NCBI RefSeq assembly: GCF_003007735.2
Contig: NZ_PXNQ02000014.1
Coordinates: 1 to 64,000, forward strand
From: Paracoccus methylarcula
GTDB taxonomy: Bacteria; Pseudomonadota; Alphaproteobacteria; Rhodobacterales; Rhodobacteraceae
DNA length: 64,000 nucleotides
Reading direction: 5' to 3'
The notes beneath the pieces were generated by a model, which searched no databases, was not told the origin of the DNA, and was given only the letters and a program-made list of their open reading frames with translations. The stretch's first letter is position 1. Each line of letters begins with the position of its first letter. Positions 19,679 to 29,632 of this stretch are shown here, one piece after another. Both the position numbers and the translations under genes were made by a program.

Positions 19679-20815
19679 ATGACCGACGCCGCCGACCTGA
19701 CCGCCCGATTGATTCGCTGCCCTTCCGTGACGCCCGAAGAGGGCGGGGCGCTGGTGCTGCTTGGCGACATGCTGAGCACTGCGGGGTTCGAAGTTCACCG
19801 GGTGGACCGGAACGGCACGCCGAACCTGTTCGCGCGATGGGGTGCGAAGGGTGCGAAGAGCTTCGGCTTCAACGGCCATACGGATGTGGTTCCGCCCGGA
19901 GATCTGGGCTCCTGGACGCATCCGCCCTTCAGCGGTCATGTCGAGGATGGGTTCATCTGGGGCAGGGGCGCCACCGACATGAAATCTGGCGTTGCAGCAT
20001 TTACTGCCGCCGCCATCGATTTCGTCACCCGCACCCCGCCCGATGGTGCCGTGACCCTGACCATCACCGGCGACGAGGAGGGAGCATCGAAGGACGGCAC
20101 CTGCGCGATCCTGGACTGGATGGCCGCGAATGGCGAGCGGATGGATGTCTGCATCGTCGGCGAGCCCAGCAATCCCGACCAGATGGGCGAGATGATGAAG
20201 ATCGGCCGCCGTGGTTCGGTCACCTTCCACATCAAAGCGAGGGGCGTGCAGGGGCACGCAGCCTATCCGCATCGCGCGAAGAACCCGCTGCATGCGCTGA
20301 CCCGCTACCTGGACGGGCTGATCTCCGAGCCGCTCGATCAGGGAACCGATCACTTCGACCCCACCGGCCTGCAGATCACCAGCATCGATTGCGGCAATCC
20401 CGCCTCGAATGTCATTCCCGAGACGGCAACGGCGGTGGTCAATATCCGCTTCAACGACCTGCATACGGGCGAGTCTCTGACCCGCGACCTGACCACCCGC
20501 GCCGAGGCGATCAGCGCCGAAACCGGCGTTGCGCTGACAATCGAGGCCGACATCTCGGGCGAAGCCTTCCTGACCGAGCCCGGCCCCTTTGTCGATCTGG
20601 TCCGGGATGTCGTGGCCGGGGAATGCGGGCGGCAGCCGGAATTATCGACCTCGGGCGGGACTTCGGATGCGCGCTTCGTCAAGGACCATTGCCCGGTGGT
20701 CGAGTTCGGCCTTGTCGGCCATTTCATGCATCAGGTCGATGAACGCGTGCCCGCCGCGCAGGTCGAACAGCTCAAGGGAATCTACCAGCGCATCCTGGAG
20801 AGGTATTTCGCATGA
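19679..20815 (+). CDS. dapE: succinyl-diaminopimelate desuccinylase
   Basis: Hydrolyses N-succinyl-LL-diaminopimelate to LL-diaminopimelate for lysine and peptidoglycan synthesis. It is a di-zinc M20 peptidase-family enzyme of 378 aa. The metal ligands and catalytic residues seen are His67 ([11 protein letters not shown]), Asp100 ([10 protein letters not shown]), the acidic triad Asp132-Glu133-Glu134 (TGDEEG) and a His near the C-terminus ([10 protein letters not shown]). [11 protein letters not shown] is a DapE signature. The start at 19679 matches the family N-terminus; an upstream in-frame ATG lies inside the TauE gene. The last codons overlap the GNAT gene. Confidence 0.95.
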   Translation: MTDAADLTARLIRCPSVTPEEGGALVLLGDMLSTAGFEVHRVDRNGTPNLFARWGAKGAKSFGFNGHTDVVPPGDLGSWTHPPFSGHVEDGFIWGRGATDMKSGVAAFTAAAIDFVTRTPPDGAVTLTITGDEEGASKDGTCAILDWMAANGERMDVCIVGEPSNPDQMGEMMKIGRRGSVTFHIKARGVQGHAAYPHRAKNPLHALTRYLDGLISEPLDQGTDHFDPTGLQITSIDCGNPASNVIPETATAVVNIRFNDLHTGESLTRDLTTRAEAISAETGVALTIEADISGEAFLTEPGPFVDLVRDVVAGECGRQPELSTSGGTSDARFVKDHCPVVEFGLVGHFMHQVDERVPAAQVEQLKGIYQRILERYFA

Positions 20816-21228
20816 GGATCGAAGAGACCGGTGATATCGACGCCTGCCGCGCATTGCGCCGCGCCGTGTTCATCGAGGAACAGGGCATTGCCGAGGCCGA
20901 TGAGTGGGACGATCTGGACGGGCAGGCGATTCATCTTCTGGCCTGGGAAGAGGGCGAGCCGGTCGGCACCGCGCGCATCCTGCAATCCGGCTCGACCGGC
21001 AAGATCGGGCGGGTCTGCGTGTTGGCCCAGGCACGCGGCACCGGGCTTGGCACCAAGCTGATCCGGGCGGCGGTGGACGTGCTGCGGGCGCGCCCCGGCG
21101 TGACCCATGCCAGGCTTGGCGCACAGGTGCATGCCATCGGGTTCTACGAGAAACTGGGTTTTACGGTGGCGGGCGAGGTTTACGATGACGCGGGCATCCC
21201 GCATCGTGACATGATACGCGAGCTTTGA
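20812..21228 (+). CDS. GNAT-family N-acetyltransferase
   Basis: A 138-residue acetyltransferase using acetyl-CoA. The acetyl-CoA-binding motif A is read as [19 protein letters not shown], followed by the C-terminal [18 protein letters not shown] and HRDM, typical of the ElaA/Gcn5 small subgroup. The start ATG overlaps the dapE stop by four bases (ATGA), so it is coupled to dapE. Substrate unknown. Confidence 0.85.
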   Translation: MRIEETGDIDACRALRRAVFIEEQGIAEADEWDDLDGQAIHLLAWEEGEPVGTARILQSGSTGKIGRVCVLAQARGTGLGTKLIRAAVDVLRARPGVTHARLGAQVHAIGFYEKLGFTVAGEVYDDAGIPHRDMIREL

Positions 21229-21269
21229 ACCCCTGTCGCTCCTTGCCCTTTCCCTGTTAGGCTCATCCC

Positions 21270-23512
21270 ATGACCCAGATTCCCAACAAGCAACAGATCA
21301 TGGACTGGGTTGCCGAACATCCCGACGCCAGCTCCAAGCGCGACATCGCCAAGCTTTCGGCATCAAGGGCGCGGATAGGATCGAACTCAAGCGGGTGCTG
21401 AAGGAGCTTGAGGCCGAAGGCCAACTTGAACGCCGCCGCCGCCATTATCTCGACCCCGAGAAACTGCCCCCGGTCACGGTGCTGGAATTGCTGCCCCCGG
21501 ACGGTTCCGGCGATCTTTTCGCCCGCCCGCTCGAATGGCGCGGCGAGGGGCCGATGCCGCGTATCCTGTTCACCCCGCGCGAATCCGATCCGGCATTGGG
21601 GCAGGGGGAACGCTTCCTCGCCCGGCTGGTCGAGGCGCATGGCGAGGATCATCAATACGAGGCGCGGCTCATGCGGCGTATCACCGCCGCGCCGAACCGG
21701 ATCGTGGGCGTGTTCCGCAAGGAAACCGAGGGCGGGCGCATCGTGCCCATCGACAAGGGGCAGGACCGCGAATGGCGGGTCCGGCCGGACGCCACGCTCG
21801 GGGCGGAATCCGGTGAACTGGTGCAGGCCGAACAGGCGGGGCCGAAAAACCGGCTTGGTCTGCCTCTGGCGCGGATCGTGGAGCGGTTGGGCGATCCATC
21901 GGCCCCGCGTGCCGTCAGCCTGATCGCCATCCATCAGCATGGTATCCCCGACGAGTTTCCCGGCAAGGTCATCGCCGAGGCCGAGGCGCAGAAATCCGCG
22001 ACCATGAAGGGGCGCGAGGATCTGTGCGACCTGCCGCTGGTCACGATCGACCCGGCGGATGCGCGCGACCATGACGACGCCGTGGCAGGCCTGATCGAGG
22101 AAGACGGCGGCGCCACCATCTGGGTCGCCATCGCCGATGTGGCGCATTACGTCCGCCCCGGCTCGGCACTGGACCGCGAGGCCTGGAACCGTGGCAACTC
22201 GACCTATTTCCCCGACCGCGTGGTGCCGATGCTGCCCGAGGCGCTCTCGGCCGATCTCTGTTCGCTGCACGAGGGCGAGGACCGCCCGGTGATCGCGGTG
22301 CGCATGCGGCTGGATGCGCAGGGCAACAAGGTCAGCCACACATTCCATCGCGGCATGATGAACAGCCGGGCCAGCCTGTCATATGGGCAAGCGCAGGCGG
22401 CAGCCGACGGCAAGCCCGACGAACAGACCGCCCCATTACTGGATTCGGTGATCAAGCCGCTCTGGCACGCTTATGGCCTGCTGAAATCGGCGCGTGACCG
22501 GCGTCAGCCGCTTGATCTGGACCTGCCCGAGCGCCGGATCGAACTGACCGAGGATGGCCGCGTCAAATCGGTGAATTTCCGCGAACGCCTGGACGCGCAC
22601 CGGCTGATCGAGGAATTCATGGTGCTGGCCAATGTCGCCGCCGCCGAGGAATTGTCCCGCCGTCAGCGCCCGCTCCTGTTCCGGGTGCATGAGGAGCCCT
22701 CGCTCGACAAGATCGACGCGCTGCGCGAGGTGGCGCAGGCATCGGGCTTCACGCTGGCCAAGGGGCAGGTCTTGCAGACCAGCCATCTGAACCGGCTGCT
22801 GGCCCAATCCGAGGGCACCGATTTCGACGAGTTGATCAATATCACCACGCTGCGCTCGATGACGCAGGCCTATTACCACCCCGAGAATTTCGGCCATTTC
22901 GGGCTGGCGCTGAAAAGCTATGCGCATTTCACATCGCCCATCCGCCGCTATTCCGACCTGGTCGTGCATCGGGCGCTGATTACCGGGCATGGCTGGGGCA
23001 AGGATGGGCTGTCCGAGGGCGATATCGAGCGCATGCAGGAAACCGCCACCCATATCAGCGAGACCGAGCGCCGCTCGATGGCGGCCGAGCGCGACACGAC
23101 CGACCGCTATCTTGCCGCCTATCTGGCCGACCGGGTAGGCACGGAAATGACCGGGCGCATCAGCGGCATCCAGCGTTTCGGTGCCTTCATCAAGCTGGAC
23201 GAGACGGGGGCCGACGGCTTGCTGCCGATCCGCGATATCGGGCAGGAGTATTTCCATTTCGACCCCGACGCGCAGAAGCTGATCGGTGCCGATACCGGGA
23301 TCGAGGTCGGCGTTGGCCAGCGTGTCACCGTGCGCCTGACCGAGGCGGTGCCTGTCACCGGCGGGCTTACGCTGGAACTGCTTGAACTCGAGGGGGAGGC
23401 GCTGCCGCACGTGCCGGGCAGGGGCAAGCGTGGCCGCAGCCCCCGCCGGGTCTCGACGAAATCCCGGCTGGCCGAGATCAAGCGTGCCCAAAAGCGCCGC
23501 CGCAAGAAATAG
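21270..23512 (+). CDS. rnr: ribonuclease R (frameshifted)
   Basis: A processive 3'-5' exoribonuclease that degrades structured RNA. The N-terminus starts MTQIPNKQQIMDWV at 21270 and loses frame after SKRDIAK at 21353. The remainder reads from FGIKGADRIELKRVL. One G restored to AAGCTTTC (AAGGCTTTC) joins them, giving 747 aa. A winged-helix and cold-shock region leads into the RNB catalytic domain, where the Asp cluster DPADARDHDDAV and the region FGLALKSYAHFTSPIRRYSD are visible. An S1 domain (GRISGIQRFGAFIKL) and a Lys/Arg-rich tail ending KRRRKK follow. Confidence 0.93.
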
Positions 23513-23566
23513 GGCGCTTCAGGACGGGGGCTGAGGCACTGCTTTGCTTTCCTCGAAGCGGCGCAG

Positions 23567-24082
23567 CTACAGGCTCAGATAATGTTCGGGCATGAAGGGA
23601 ACATCGGTATCGCCGGGCTTGATCCCTGCCGCTGTCAGCATCGCGTGGATCTGGCCGCGATGATGGGTCTGGTGATTGAACATATGGAGCACCACCGTCG
23701 TCTTCGCTTTGCTCAGCTCGCACCCGATCGCGACCGAGAACCAGCTTAGCTCTCCCTCGAACCATTCGGGCGAAACCTCGTGCGCCCATTGCAGGATCCA
23801 TTCGTCCAGAACCTGCCGCTTCTTGCGAAACGCGGTCCAGTCATCGGCAAGCAAGACCGATTCCGCGAGGCCTCCGGGGGGGCAGGGTGTCCCGGCGAAA
23901 CGGCTCATCCATATCATGTCGCCCCACATGATATGGGAAAAGGTCTTCTGGATCGAACCGAAGAACGCGCCGCGATCCCGTGCGCGCTCTTCAGCAGAAA
24001 GATTATCCGCCGCATTCAGCAGGGTCTCGTTCTGCCAGAGATTGTATCTGGCCATGGTCAATGCATATTCCGGATTCGGCAT
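23567..24082 (-). CDS. DinB-family metal-dependent protein
   Basis: A 171-residue four-helix-bundle protein. The DinB triad that binds a divalent metal is visible as His50 (FSHIMWGD), His137 and His141 (FNHQTHHRGQI). Relatives include thiol S-transferases such as mycothiol- and bacillithiol-dependent ones; a reaction cannot be assigned. The start at 24082 gives MPNPEYALTMARYN, the normal family beginning. It is convergent with rnr and has no recognised SOS box upstream. Confidence 0.88.
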   Translation of the reverse strand: MPNPEYALTMARYNLWQNETLLNAADNLSAEERARDRGAFFGSIQKTFSHIMWGDMIWMSRFAGTPCPPGGLAESVLLADDWTAFRKKRQVLDEWILQWAHEVSPEWFEGELSWFSVAIGCELSKAKTTVVLHMFNHQTHHRGQIHAMLTAAGIKPGDTDVPFMPEHYLSL

Positions 24083-24140
24083 CTGTCACCTTTGATCAAT
24101 AGTCGGGATCGGAAATCAGGTCGAGGACCAGGGCAAGCCC

Positions 24141-25355
24141 CTATGTGTTCGTTTTGCCAGAACCCAGCCCAAGCCCCGCGCGCATCACCATCCGGCGGAT
24201 CGGGCCGATGCCATAGAACCCGCCAAGCGCGGCAGCCCGCAGGTCGCGCAGCGGGCGGAGCTTGGCCTGGCTGGCCCGGTTCAGCGCGTCGATGCCCAGC
24301 AACCGGGCATGGGCATCCGGGCGGCGGCTGCGGTTATAGCGGTCGAGGCTTTCCGCGTTGCCGGGATCGTTCCGTGACAATTCGATCAGTGCGGCAAGAT
24401 CGGCAAGACTCATGTTCAGGCCTTGCGCGCCGATGGGCGGGACGACATGAGCGGCCTCGGCGATCAGTGCGGTGCGGGGGCCGCTGAAGCGGTCGGCAAT
24501 CTGGCTGATGATCGGCCATTGTGTCAGTGCGGTGGCCTGGGTCAGGCGGCCAAGAATCCCGGCCGAACGCGCGTTCAGCTCTGCGGCAAAATCCTCTCGC
24601 GACAGGGCGCTCAGCCGGGCGATCTCGCGGCCGTTCTCCATCCACACGACAGCCGAAGACGGCAAGCCGTCGCGGTCGGGCAGGGGAACCAGCGTGAAGG
24701 GACCGCCCGAGCGGTGGATCTCGGTCGAGATGTTCCCATGCGGGCGCTCATGGGTGACGGCGAAGGCCAGCGCCTTCTGGCCATAACGGAATGTCCGCAC
24801 TCCGATCCCCAATGCCTGCCGGGTGGGCGAGTTGCGCCCGTCGGCGGCAACGACCAGCCGGGCGCGCAGGCGGCGGCCATCCGACAGGGTTACCGTGGCG
24901 CCTTCATCGCGGGGAATCAGGTCGGCGGTGCCGATGCCGGGCTGGAAGCGCACGGTTTGCAGATGTTCGAGCCGGGCGGATATCTCGCGACGCAAGAGCC
25001 AGTTCGGAAGGTTCCAGCCAAAGGGCGTATCGCCGATCTCGGCGGCATCGAAATCGCGGGTCAAACGGGCCTCGGGCTGTGCGCCGCCCGCATCGACAAT
25101 GCGCATGATCTGCAAGGGCGTCGCAAAGGGCAAAAGGCGGTCCCACAACCCGATCCGTTCCAGCAGATCGACCGACGGGGCAAGAAAGGCGGTGCTGCGC
25201 AGATCGGCGCCGTGGGCGGCCTCCTCGGTCACCGGGGGGGCGGGATCGACGCAGAGGGTCGAGAACCCCTCGGAGCCGAAAGCCGCCGCTGCGATCAGCC
25301 CGGCGACTCCGCCGCCCGAGACCAGGATGTCGATATCTTCGATCTTGGCGGTCAT
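24141..25355 (-). CDS. ubiH: UbiH/UbiF-family FAD-dependent hydroxylase
   Basis: A flavoprotein monooxygenase of ubiquinone ring hydroxylation, 404 aa. The FAD dinucleotide fold DILVSGGGVAGLIAA is at the N-terminus and the DG motif is AADGRNSPTR. The second FAD motif reads AEAAHVVPPIGAQGLN where GDAAH is usual, so Glu replaces Asp; from memory this change is common in rhodobacterial members. Which ring position it hydroxylates cannot be decided here. It stands just upstream of the nucleotidase gene's end on the same strand and may be the promoter-distal member of that unit. Confidence 0.85.
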   Translation of the reverse strand: MTAKIEDIDILVSGGGVAGLIAAAAFGSEGFSTLCVDPAPPVTEEAAHGADLRSTAFLAPSVDLLERIGLWDRLLPFATPLQIMRIVDAGGAQPEARLTRDFDAAEIGDTPFGWNLPNWLLRREISARLEHLQTVRFQPGIGTADLIPRDEGATVTLSDGRRLRARLVVAADGRNSPTRQALGIGVRTFRYGQKALAFAVTHERPHGNISTEIHRSGGPFTLVPLPDRDGLPSSAVVWMENGREIARLSALSREDFAAELNARSAGILGRLTQATALTQWPIISQIADRFSGPRTALIAEAAHVVPPIGAQGLNMSLADLAALIELSRNDPGNAESLDRYNRSRRPDAHARLLGIDALNRASQAKLRPLRDLRAAALGGFYGIGPIRRMVMRAGLGLGSGKTNT

Positions 25356-25390
25356 GCTGGCCCTCTCGGCGCGTTTCGGTTCCGTCCTGT

Positions 25391-26052
25391 TCAGCGGGCG
25401 GTCATGATCCCTTGCAGGAATCCGGTCAGGTCCCCGGTGCGGTGCTGGACATGATTGCCGATTGTCCCGGGACCGGCAAGCGCGTTCGGCCCGTCGCGCC
25501 CCGGACCGACCAGCACGGTGCGCATCCCCAATTGATGCGGCACGGCAAGATTGCGGGGATCATCCTCGAAGAATGCCGCGCGGGCTGGATCGATGCCGGC
25601 CTGTTCGATGACCGCGTCATAGGCCTCGGGCCCCGGCTTGGGATGAAAGCCGGTCTCCTCGACGCCATAGATTGCCTCGAACTGATCGAGGCGCGTGCGG
25701 TCAGCACCTTGCGGGCATAGCGGGAATCGGCATTGGTATGGATCAGCTTGCGCCCCGGCAGGGCATCGATCGCGCGGGCCAGATCCGGGGCGGGGGTCAG
25801 TTCCGAGAAATCGATGTCATGGACCTCCGCCAGATAGGCGGAAGGATCGATCGCATGCTCGGCCATCAGCCCGGCCAGCGTGGTGCCATAGCGGTGCCAG
25901 TAATCGCGGCGCAGCCGGTCGGCATGATCCGGTTCGACCGAAAGCCTGCGCATGACATAGGCGTTCATGCGGGTCTCGATCTGCGGAAACAGCGCCGTCT
26001 CGGGCGGGTAGAGCGTATTGTCCAGATCGAAGATCCAGATATCGATATTCAT
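25391..26052 (-). CDS. pyrimidine 5'-nucleotidase-type HAD hydrolase (frameshifted)
   Basis: A HAD-superfamily phosphatase of about 220 aa. Motif I is IWIFDLDNTLYPP, with the nucleophile and acid/base Asp pair. Motif II is KLIHTNADSRYA. After KVLTAR the frame is lost at about 25692; one C restored to the plus-strand GAGGCGCG (GAGGCCGCG) gives GLDQFEAIYGVEETGFHPKP with the motif III Lys. Motif IV is FFEDDPRNL, and the end is GFLQGIMTAR at 25391. The start could be 26052 or 26061. Related proteins dephosphorylate pyrimidine nucleotides. It is divergent from the GntR regulator gene. Confidence 0.87.
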
Positions 26053-26126
26053 GAAATCCATACTTGTCGCATATCCCGGCGACTGCGCGCTTGCAATTGC
26101 CGCGCGCCCGGCCAATCGTGTCGGTC

Positions 26127-26756
26127 ATGAGAGATGATGCCTATTCCCTGATCCTCGCCGCCATCGAATCCGGCACCTATCGCCCCGGCGACCGGCTGGT
26201 CGAATCCGAACTGGCCGAGCGTTTCGGCGTGTCGCGGACCCCGGTGCGCGAGGCCTTGCAACGGCTTGAGACGCAGCAGATGCTGGTGCGCGACGGCCGC
26301 AGCCTGATCGTCGCTTCGCTCGATCACAATCAACTGGCCGAGCTTTACGTCGTGCGCGCCGAGTTGGAGGCGTTGGCGGCGCGGCTGGCCGCCCGACATG
26401 CCACGCCCGAAGAGGTACGGGTGCTGGCGCAGATGGTGGCCGAGGACCAGAAGGCGGTGGGCGATCCCGAGGCATTGGCGCGGGCGAACAAGCGCTTTCA
26501 TCGGCAGATTCACCTGGCTTCGCATAACCGCTACCTGGTGCAGCAGCTTGACCTCGTGCATCGCAGCATGGCGCTGATGGCCCGCACCTCGCTGGCCGCC
26601 GAAGGCCGCAGCGAGACGGCGCTGGCCGAGCACAAGCGGATCGTCGATGCGATCGCGGCGGGCGATGGCGATGCGGCGGACCGGGCGTTGCGCCAGCATA
26701 TCTCGATGGCCTGGGAGACGCGGCTGAAGCTCGAAGCACAGGCGGATCATGACTGA
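26127..26756 (+). CDS. GntR-family transcriptional regulator (FadR/FCD type)
   Basis: A 209-residue regulator. The N-terminal winged helix-turn-helix (residues 1-70) includes RPGDRLVESELAERFGVSRT and PVREALQRLE. The C-terminal FCD ligand domain (about 75-200) is all-helical, with a metal-site pattern Asp/His in FHRQIHLASHN and further His residues (RALRQHI). Members sense small organic acids and bind palindromes. The start is set at the M of MRDDAYSLI; the longer frame from 26064 runs into the divergent nucleotidase gene. Its target may be the following pair or itself. Confidence 0.87.
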   Translation: MRDDAYSLILAAIESGTYRPGDRLVESELAERFGVSRTPVREALQRLETQQMLVRDGRSLIVASLDHNQLAELYVVRAELEALAARLAARHATPEEVRVLAQMVAEDQKAVGDPEALARANKRFHRQIHLASHNRYLVQQLDLVHRSMALMARTSLAAEGRSETALAEHKRIVDAIAAGDGDAADRALRQHISMAWETRLKLEAQADHD

Positions 26757-27408
26757 ACGCCGGCCCGAGCCGTCGCGGGGGCCGGGACGGCTGATCGAAA
26801 CCGAGGCCGATCTGGCCGAGGGCGCCGTGTATCTGGCCCGGATCTGCCCGGTCTGGGCGCGGGTGCTGCCGGAACTCGGCCCCTTGCCCTTGCGCCGCCG
26901 TCCTGACGGGTTCGAGGCGATCGCGAGCGCGGTCGTCTCGCAGCAGATATCGATCGCCGCAGCGGCGTCGATATGGGAGCGGATGGTGACGGCGGGCCTG
27001 ACCTCGCCCGAAGGGATCGTGGCGGCAAGTGACGAGGATATGCGCGGGGCCGGGCTGTCACGGCCCAAGATCCGCTATCTGCGCGGGATTGCCGGGACGG
27101 GGCTGGACTGGTCCGGCCTGCGCGGCATGCCCGATGACGAGGCAATCGCCGCGCTGGTCGCACTGCCGGGGATCGGTCTCTGGACCGCCGAGATCTACCT
27201 GAAATTCGCGTTGGGGCGGGCGGATGTCCTTGCCGCTGGCGATCTGGCGCTGCAGGAGGCCGCGCGGATGTTGTATGGGCTGGAGGAACGCCCCGGCCCG
27301 GCAGCGCTGCGGAAAATGGCCGAGCCGTGGCGGCCATGGCGCTCGGTTGCGGCGCGGGGGCTGTGGGCCTATTACCGGCAGCTCAAGGGACGTGAAGGGA
27401 TCAGGTGA
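26749..27408 (+). CDS. DNA-3-methyladenine glycosylase II (AlkA-like)
   Basis: A helix-hairpin-helix base-excision glycosylase of 219 aa that removes alkylated purines. The HhH motif with the catalytic region reads LVALPGIGLWTAEIYLKFALG, followed by a DVLAAGDLALQ stretch whose Asp is the expected catalytic residue. VSQQISIAAAASIW is a family signature. It is shorter than E. coli AlkA, lacking the N-terminal beta domain, as in many alphaproteobacterial homologues. It overlaps the GntR gene by 8 bases and is followed at once by an esterase gene. Confidence 0.9.
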   Translation: MTERRPEPSRGPGRLIETEADLAEGAVYLARICPVWARVLPELGPLPLRRRPDGFEAIASAVVSQQISIAAAASIWERMVTAGLTSPEGIVAASDEDMRGAGLSRPKIRYLRGIAGTGLDWSGLRGMPDDEAIAALVALPGIGLWTAEIYLKFALGRADVLAAGDLALQEAARMLYGLEERPGPAALRKMAEPWRPWRSVAARGLWAYYRQLKGREGIR

Positions 27409-27410
27409 AC

Positions 27411-28061
27411 ATGGAATTGAAATCCGCCCGAAAGGGACCCGAAAAGGCCGATGCGGTTGTCGTGTTCCTGCATGGCTATGGCGCCGATGGTGCCGATCTT
27501 CTGGGGCTGGCCGATCCCCTTGCGCCGCATCTGCCGGGCACGGTGTTCTACGCCCCGGACGCGCCCGAGCGCAGCGTCAACAATCCGATGGGTTACCAGT
27601 GGTTTCCGATCCCGTGGCTGGACGGCTCGACCGAAGAGCAGGCCAAGGAGGCGATGGCACGCTCGATCAAGGCGCTGAACGCCTATCTGGACAAGGTGCT
27701 TGCCGATGAGGGGCTGACGTCCGACCGGATGGTGGTCGTCGGCTTTTCGCAAGGCACGATGATGGCGCTGCATGTCCTGCCGCGCCGGGACCATGAGGTT
27801 GCCGGGATCGTCGGTTTCTCGGGCAGGCTTCTGCTGCCCGAGCGGCTGGAGGCCGAGGTGAAGGTGAAACCGCCGGTGCTGCTGATCCATGGCGATGCCG
27901 ACCCGATGGTTCCCTTCGAGGATATGGGACTGGCCGGCGAGGCGTTGGAAGGCGCGGGTTTCACCGTCTATGGCCATGTGATGAAGGGAACCGGGCACGG
28001 CATCGCGCCCGACGGGCTGTCGGTGGCCCTGGGTTTCCTGAAGGACCGTTTGGGCAAGTAG
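27411..28061 (+). CDS. alpha/beta-hydrolase, phospholipase/carboxylesterase family
   Basis: A cytosolic serine esterase of about 216 aa. The oxyanion-loop motif FLHGYGADGADLLGLA and the nucleophile elbow GFSQGTMMAL (catalytic Ser) are seen. The Asp is in HGDADPMVPF and the His in GTGHGIAPDG. It resembles YpfH/acyl-protein thioesterase-like enzymes. The start may be the ATG at 27411 or the GTG at 27405, which would overlap the glycosylase stop. It is followed by a copy of the intergenic hairpin element. Confidence 0.88.
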   Translation: MELKSARKGPEKADAVVVFLHGYGADGADLLGLADPLAPHLPGTVFYAPDAPERSVNNPMGYQWFPIPWLDGSTEEQAKEAMARSIKALNAYLDKVLADEGLTSDRMVVVGFSQGTMMALHVLPRRDHEVAGIVGFSGRLLLPERLEAEVKVKPPVLLIHGDADPMVPFEDMGLAGEALEGAGFTVYGHVMKGTGHGIAPDGLSVALGFLKDRLGK

Positions 28062-28128
28062 CCGGGCAACCCGATCGAGCCCGGCCAAGGCCGGGCACGC
28101 GACAAGCCGGCCCGATCGGCCGGCGAAA

Positions 28129-28196
28129 GGGGCTGTCTGCCCCCGCCCAGCCTGTTCAGGCCGGGCTCCCCCGAAGATATTTTCATCAAGGAGAAA
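28129..28196 (+). repeat. intergenic hairpin element, copy 2 (after the esterase gene)
   Basis: A first hairpin GGGGC/GCCCC (28129-28133 with 28139-28143) is followed by a second one formed by GCCCAGCCTG with CAGGCCGGGC. The tail is TCCCCCGAAGATATTTTCAT, then AAGGAGAA. It matches the plan of 5880-5949 and of 43577-43640. Confidence 0.7.
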
Positions 28197-28199
28197 TGA

Positions 28200-28634
28200 T
28201 CAGGCCCAGAGTGCCGGATCGGCGAGTTCGATGGAATTTCCGGCCGGGTCGCGGAAATAGATCGAGCGGGCGCCGTTCGGCCAATGGAAGTCGGCCTCGA
28301 TCCCGATATCATGCGCGGCGAGATGGTCGCGCCAGCCATCGAGCCGGTCCGGGGCCACCGCGAGGCAGACATGCCCGGGCCCGCGAGCGCCATGCGGCGG
28401 CACCGGGAGTCTCGCGTCGGGCGCAGGCGGTTTTTCGGTCGCTTCCGCGCGGAAGATCAGCAATACCTGTGGGCGTGGTGTATCGGTCACGCGGAAGAAG
28501 ACATGGCGGCCGGGCACGGCCACGATTTGCGTGAGGCCCATGACATCCGTCCAGAAGCTGGCCGCGATATCCAGGTCATCCGCGTAAAGGGCGGTTTCCA
28601 ATGTGCCGAGAACCGGCGGGGCTGATGTCGTCAT
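28200..28634 (-). CDS. VOC-superfamily (glyoxalase-like) protein
   Basis: A 144-residue vicinal-oxygen-chelate fold protein with two beta-alpha-beta-beta-beta halves. It starts MTTSAPPVLGTLETALYADD; the second half holds HVCLAVAPDRLDGWRDHL and ends with SIYFRDPAGNSIELADPALW. The terminal Glu of the metal site is visible, and the GHVCLAV His is another likely ligand. Relatives include fosfomycin-resistance-like and dioxygenase-like proteins; no reaction can be assigned. The start at 28634 is preferred over 28670 by fold length. Confidence 0.82.
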   Translation of the reverse strand: MTTSAPPVLGTLETALYADDLDIAASFWTDVMGLTQIVAVPGRHVFFRVTDTPRPQVLLIFRAEATEKPPAPDARLPVPPHGARGPGHVCLAVAPDRLDGWRDHLAAHDIGIEADFHWPNGARSIYFRDPAGNSIELADPALWA

Positions 28635-28819
28635 GACCAACAGACTGCCATCCGGGCGGACCCTGGGCAAGTTGTCATGCTTTGTTCATTCTGATGCGCT
28701 ATTTGATCCTTGCATCGGATACATCCGGGGGCTTGTCAGATGCGGGCCACGATATATAGTTGGTTCATGGAGTGATGAGCGCCTCGGTCAGGTCGAGACG
28801 GGGCAGGCGGGAAAGCGGA

Positions 28820-29419
28820 ATGCTGGATAAATCTCATCAGGCGGAGTTTCGAACCCAGTTCGTGCGGGAACCGGGCAATCTGCGTCATCACCCGGCGCTG
28901 GTGCTGAACGCGGATTATCGGCCTCTCAGCTATTACCCGCTTTCGCTCTGGCCCTGGCAGGAGGCCATCAAGGCGGTGTTCCTGGACCGGGTCAGCATCA
29001 TCGCCGAATATGACGAGGTCGTACGAAGTCAGCGGCAGGCCTTCCGGATACCCTCTGTCGTCGTCCTGAAAGAATATGTGAAACCCCAGAAGCGCGTGGC
29101 ATTCACGCGCTTCAATCTTTTTCTGAGGGATGAATTCTGTTGCCAGTATTGCGGGGCGAAGGGCGAATTGACCTTCGACCATGTCGTACCGCGCTCGCGG
29201 GGCGGAATCACCAGTTGGGAAAATGTCGTCGCGGCCTGCTCGCCCTGCAACCTGCACAAGGCCAATCGCAGCCTGCGCCATTGCGGCATGAGCCTGCGCC
29301 GCAGACCGCACCAGCCCTCGCCCGAGGAAATGCACGCGATCGGGCGGCGCTTCCCGCCGAACCATCTGCATGAGAGCTGGATCGATTTTCTCTATTGGGA
29401 TGCCGAGTTGGAGAGCTGA
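28820..29419 (+). CDS. HNH endonuclease-family protein
   Basis: A protein of about 199 aa. The N-terminal part LVLNADYRPLSYYPLSLWPW is highly typical of a chromosomal alphaproteobacterial HNH family. The HNH domain follows: CCQYCGAKGELTFDHVVPRSRGG, then NVVAACSPCNLHK. Both zinc CxxC pairs and the HNH His/Asn are intact. The C-terminus ends FLYWDAELES. Its role is unknown; conservation outside mobile elements argues for a housekeeping nucleic-acid function. Alternative in-frame starts are 28775 (after GGAG) and 28760. A 57-aa membrane-protein gene faces it tail-to-tail. Confidence 0.87.
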   Translation: MLDKSHQAEFRTQFVREPGNLRHHPALVLNADYRPLSYYPLSLWPWQEAIKAVFLDRVSIIAEYDEVVRSQRQAFRIPSVVVLKEYVKPQKRVAFTRFNLFLRDEFCCQYCGAKGELTFDHVVPRSRGGITSWENVVAACSPCNLHKANRSLRHCGMSLRRRPHQPSPEEMHAIGRRFPPNHLHESWIDFLYWDAELES

Positions 29420-29427
29420 TCCCCGGA

Positions 29428-29601
29428 TCAACGGTCGTGATCGTGCCAGTTCCGCGTCGAGAAATGAAGCAGGGCCGCCCCGGTCAAGCCCACGAGAAGC
29501 AGGGCGAATAGCGGCACGCCAGCGGCGAGGCTGGCCCATAACGTGATGGCGGCGGCAAGGATCACCGCAGCGATCAGCAGCAGGAAATGCGGCAGGGGCA
29601 T
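29428..29601 (-). CDS. small membrane protein (57 aa)
   Basis: ATG at 29601 is preceded by GGAGAAGATACCC, a good ribosome-binding site, and the frame ends in TGA at 29428-29430. The product starts MPLPHFLLLIAAVILAAAIT and holds two hydrophobic segments (about residues 5-23 and 28-46). It ends in a polar tail, HFSTRNWHDHDR. The arrangement is that of a two-helix hairpin membrane protein. It ends 8 bases from the convergent HNH gene. Function unknown. The strong ribosome-binding site and clean hydrophobic pattern make it likely real. Confidence 0.65.
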   Translation of the reverse strand: MPLPHFLLLIAAVILAAAITLWASLAAGVPLFALLLVGLTGAALLHFSTRNWHDHDR

Positions 29602-29632
29602 TGGGTATCTTCTCCTTGCCTACAATATGGGC

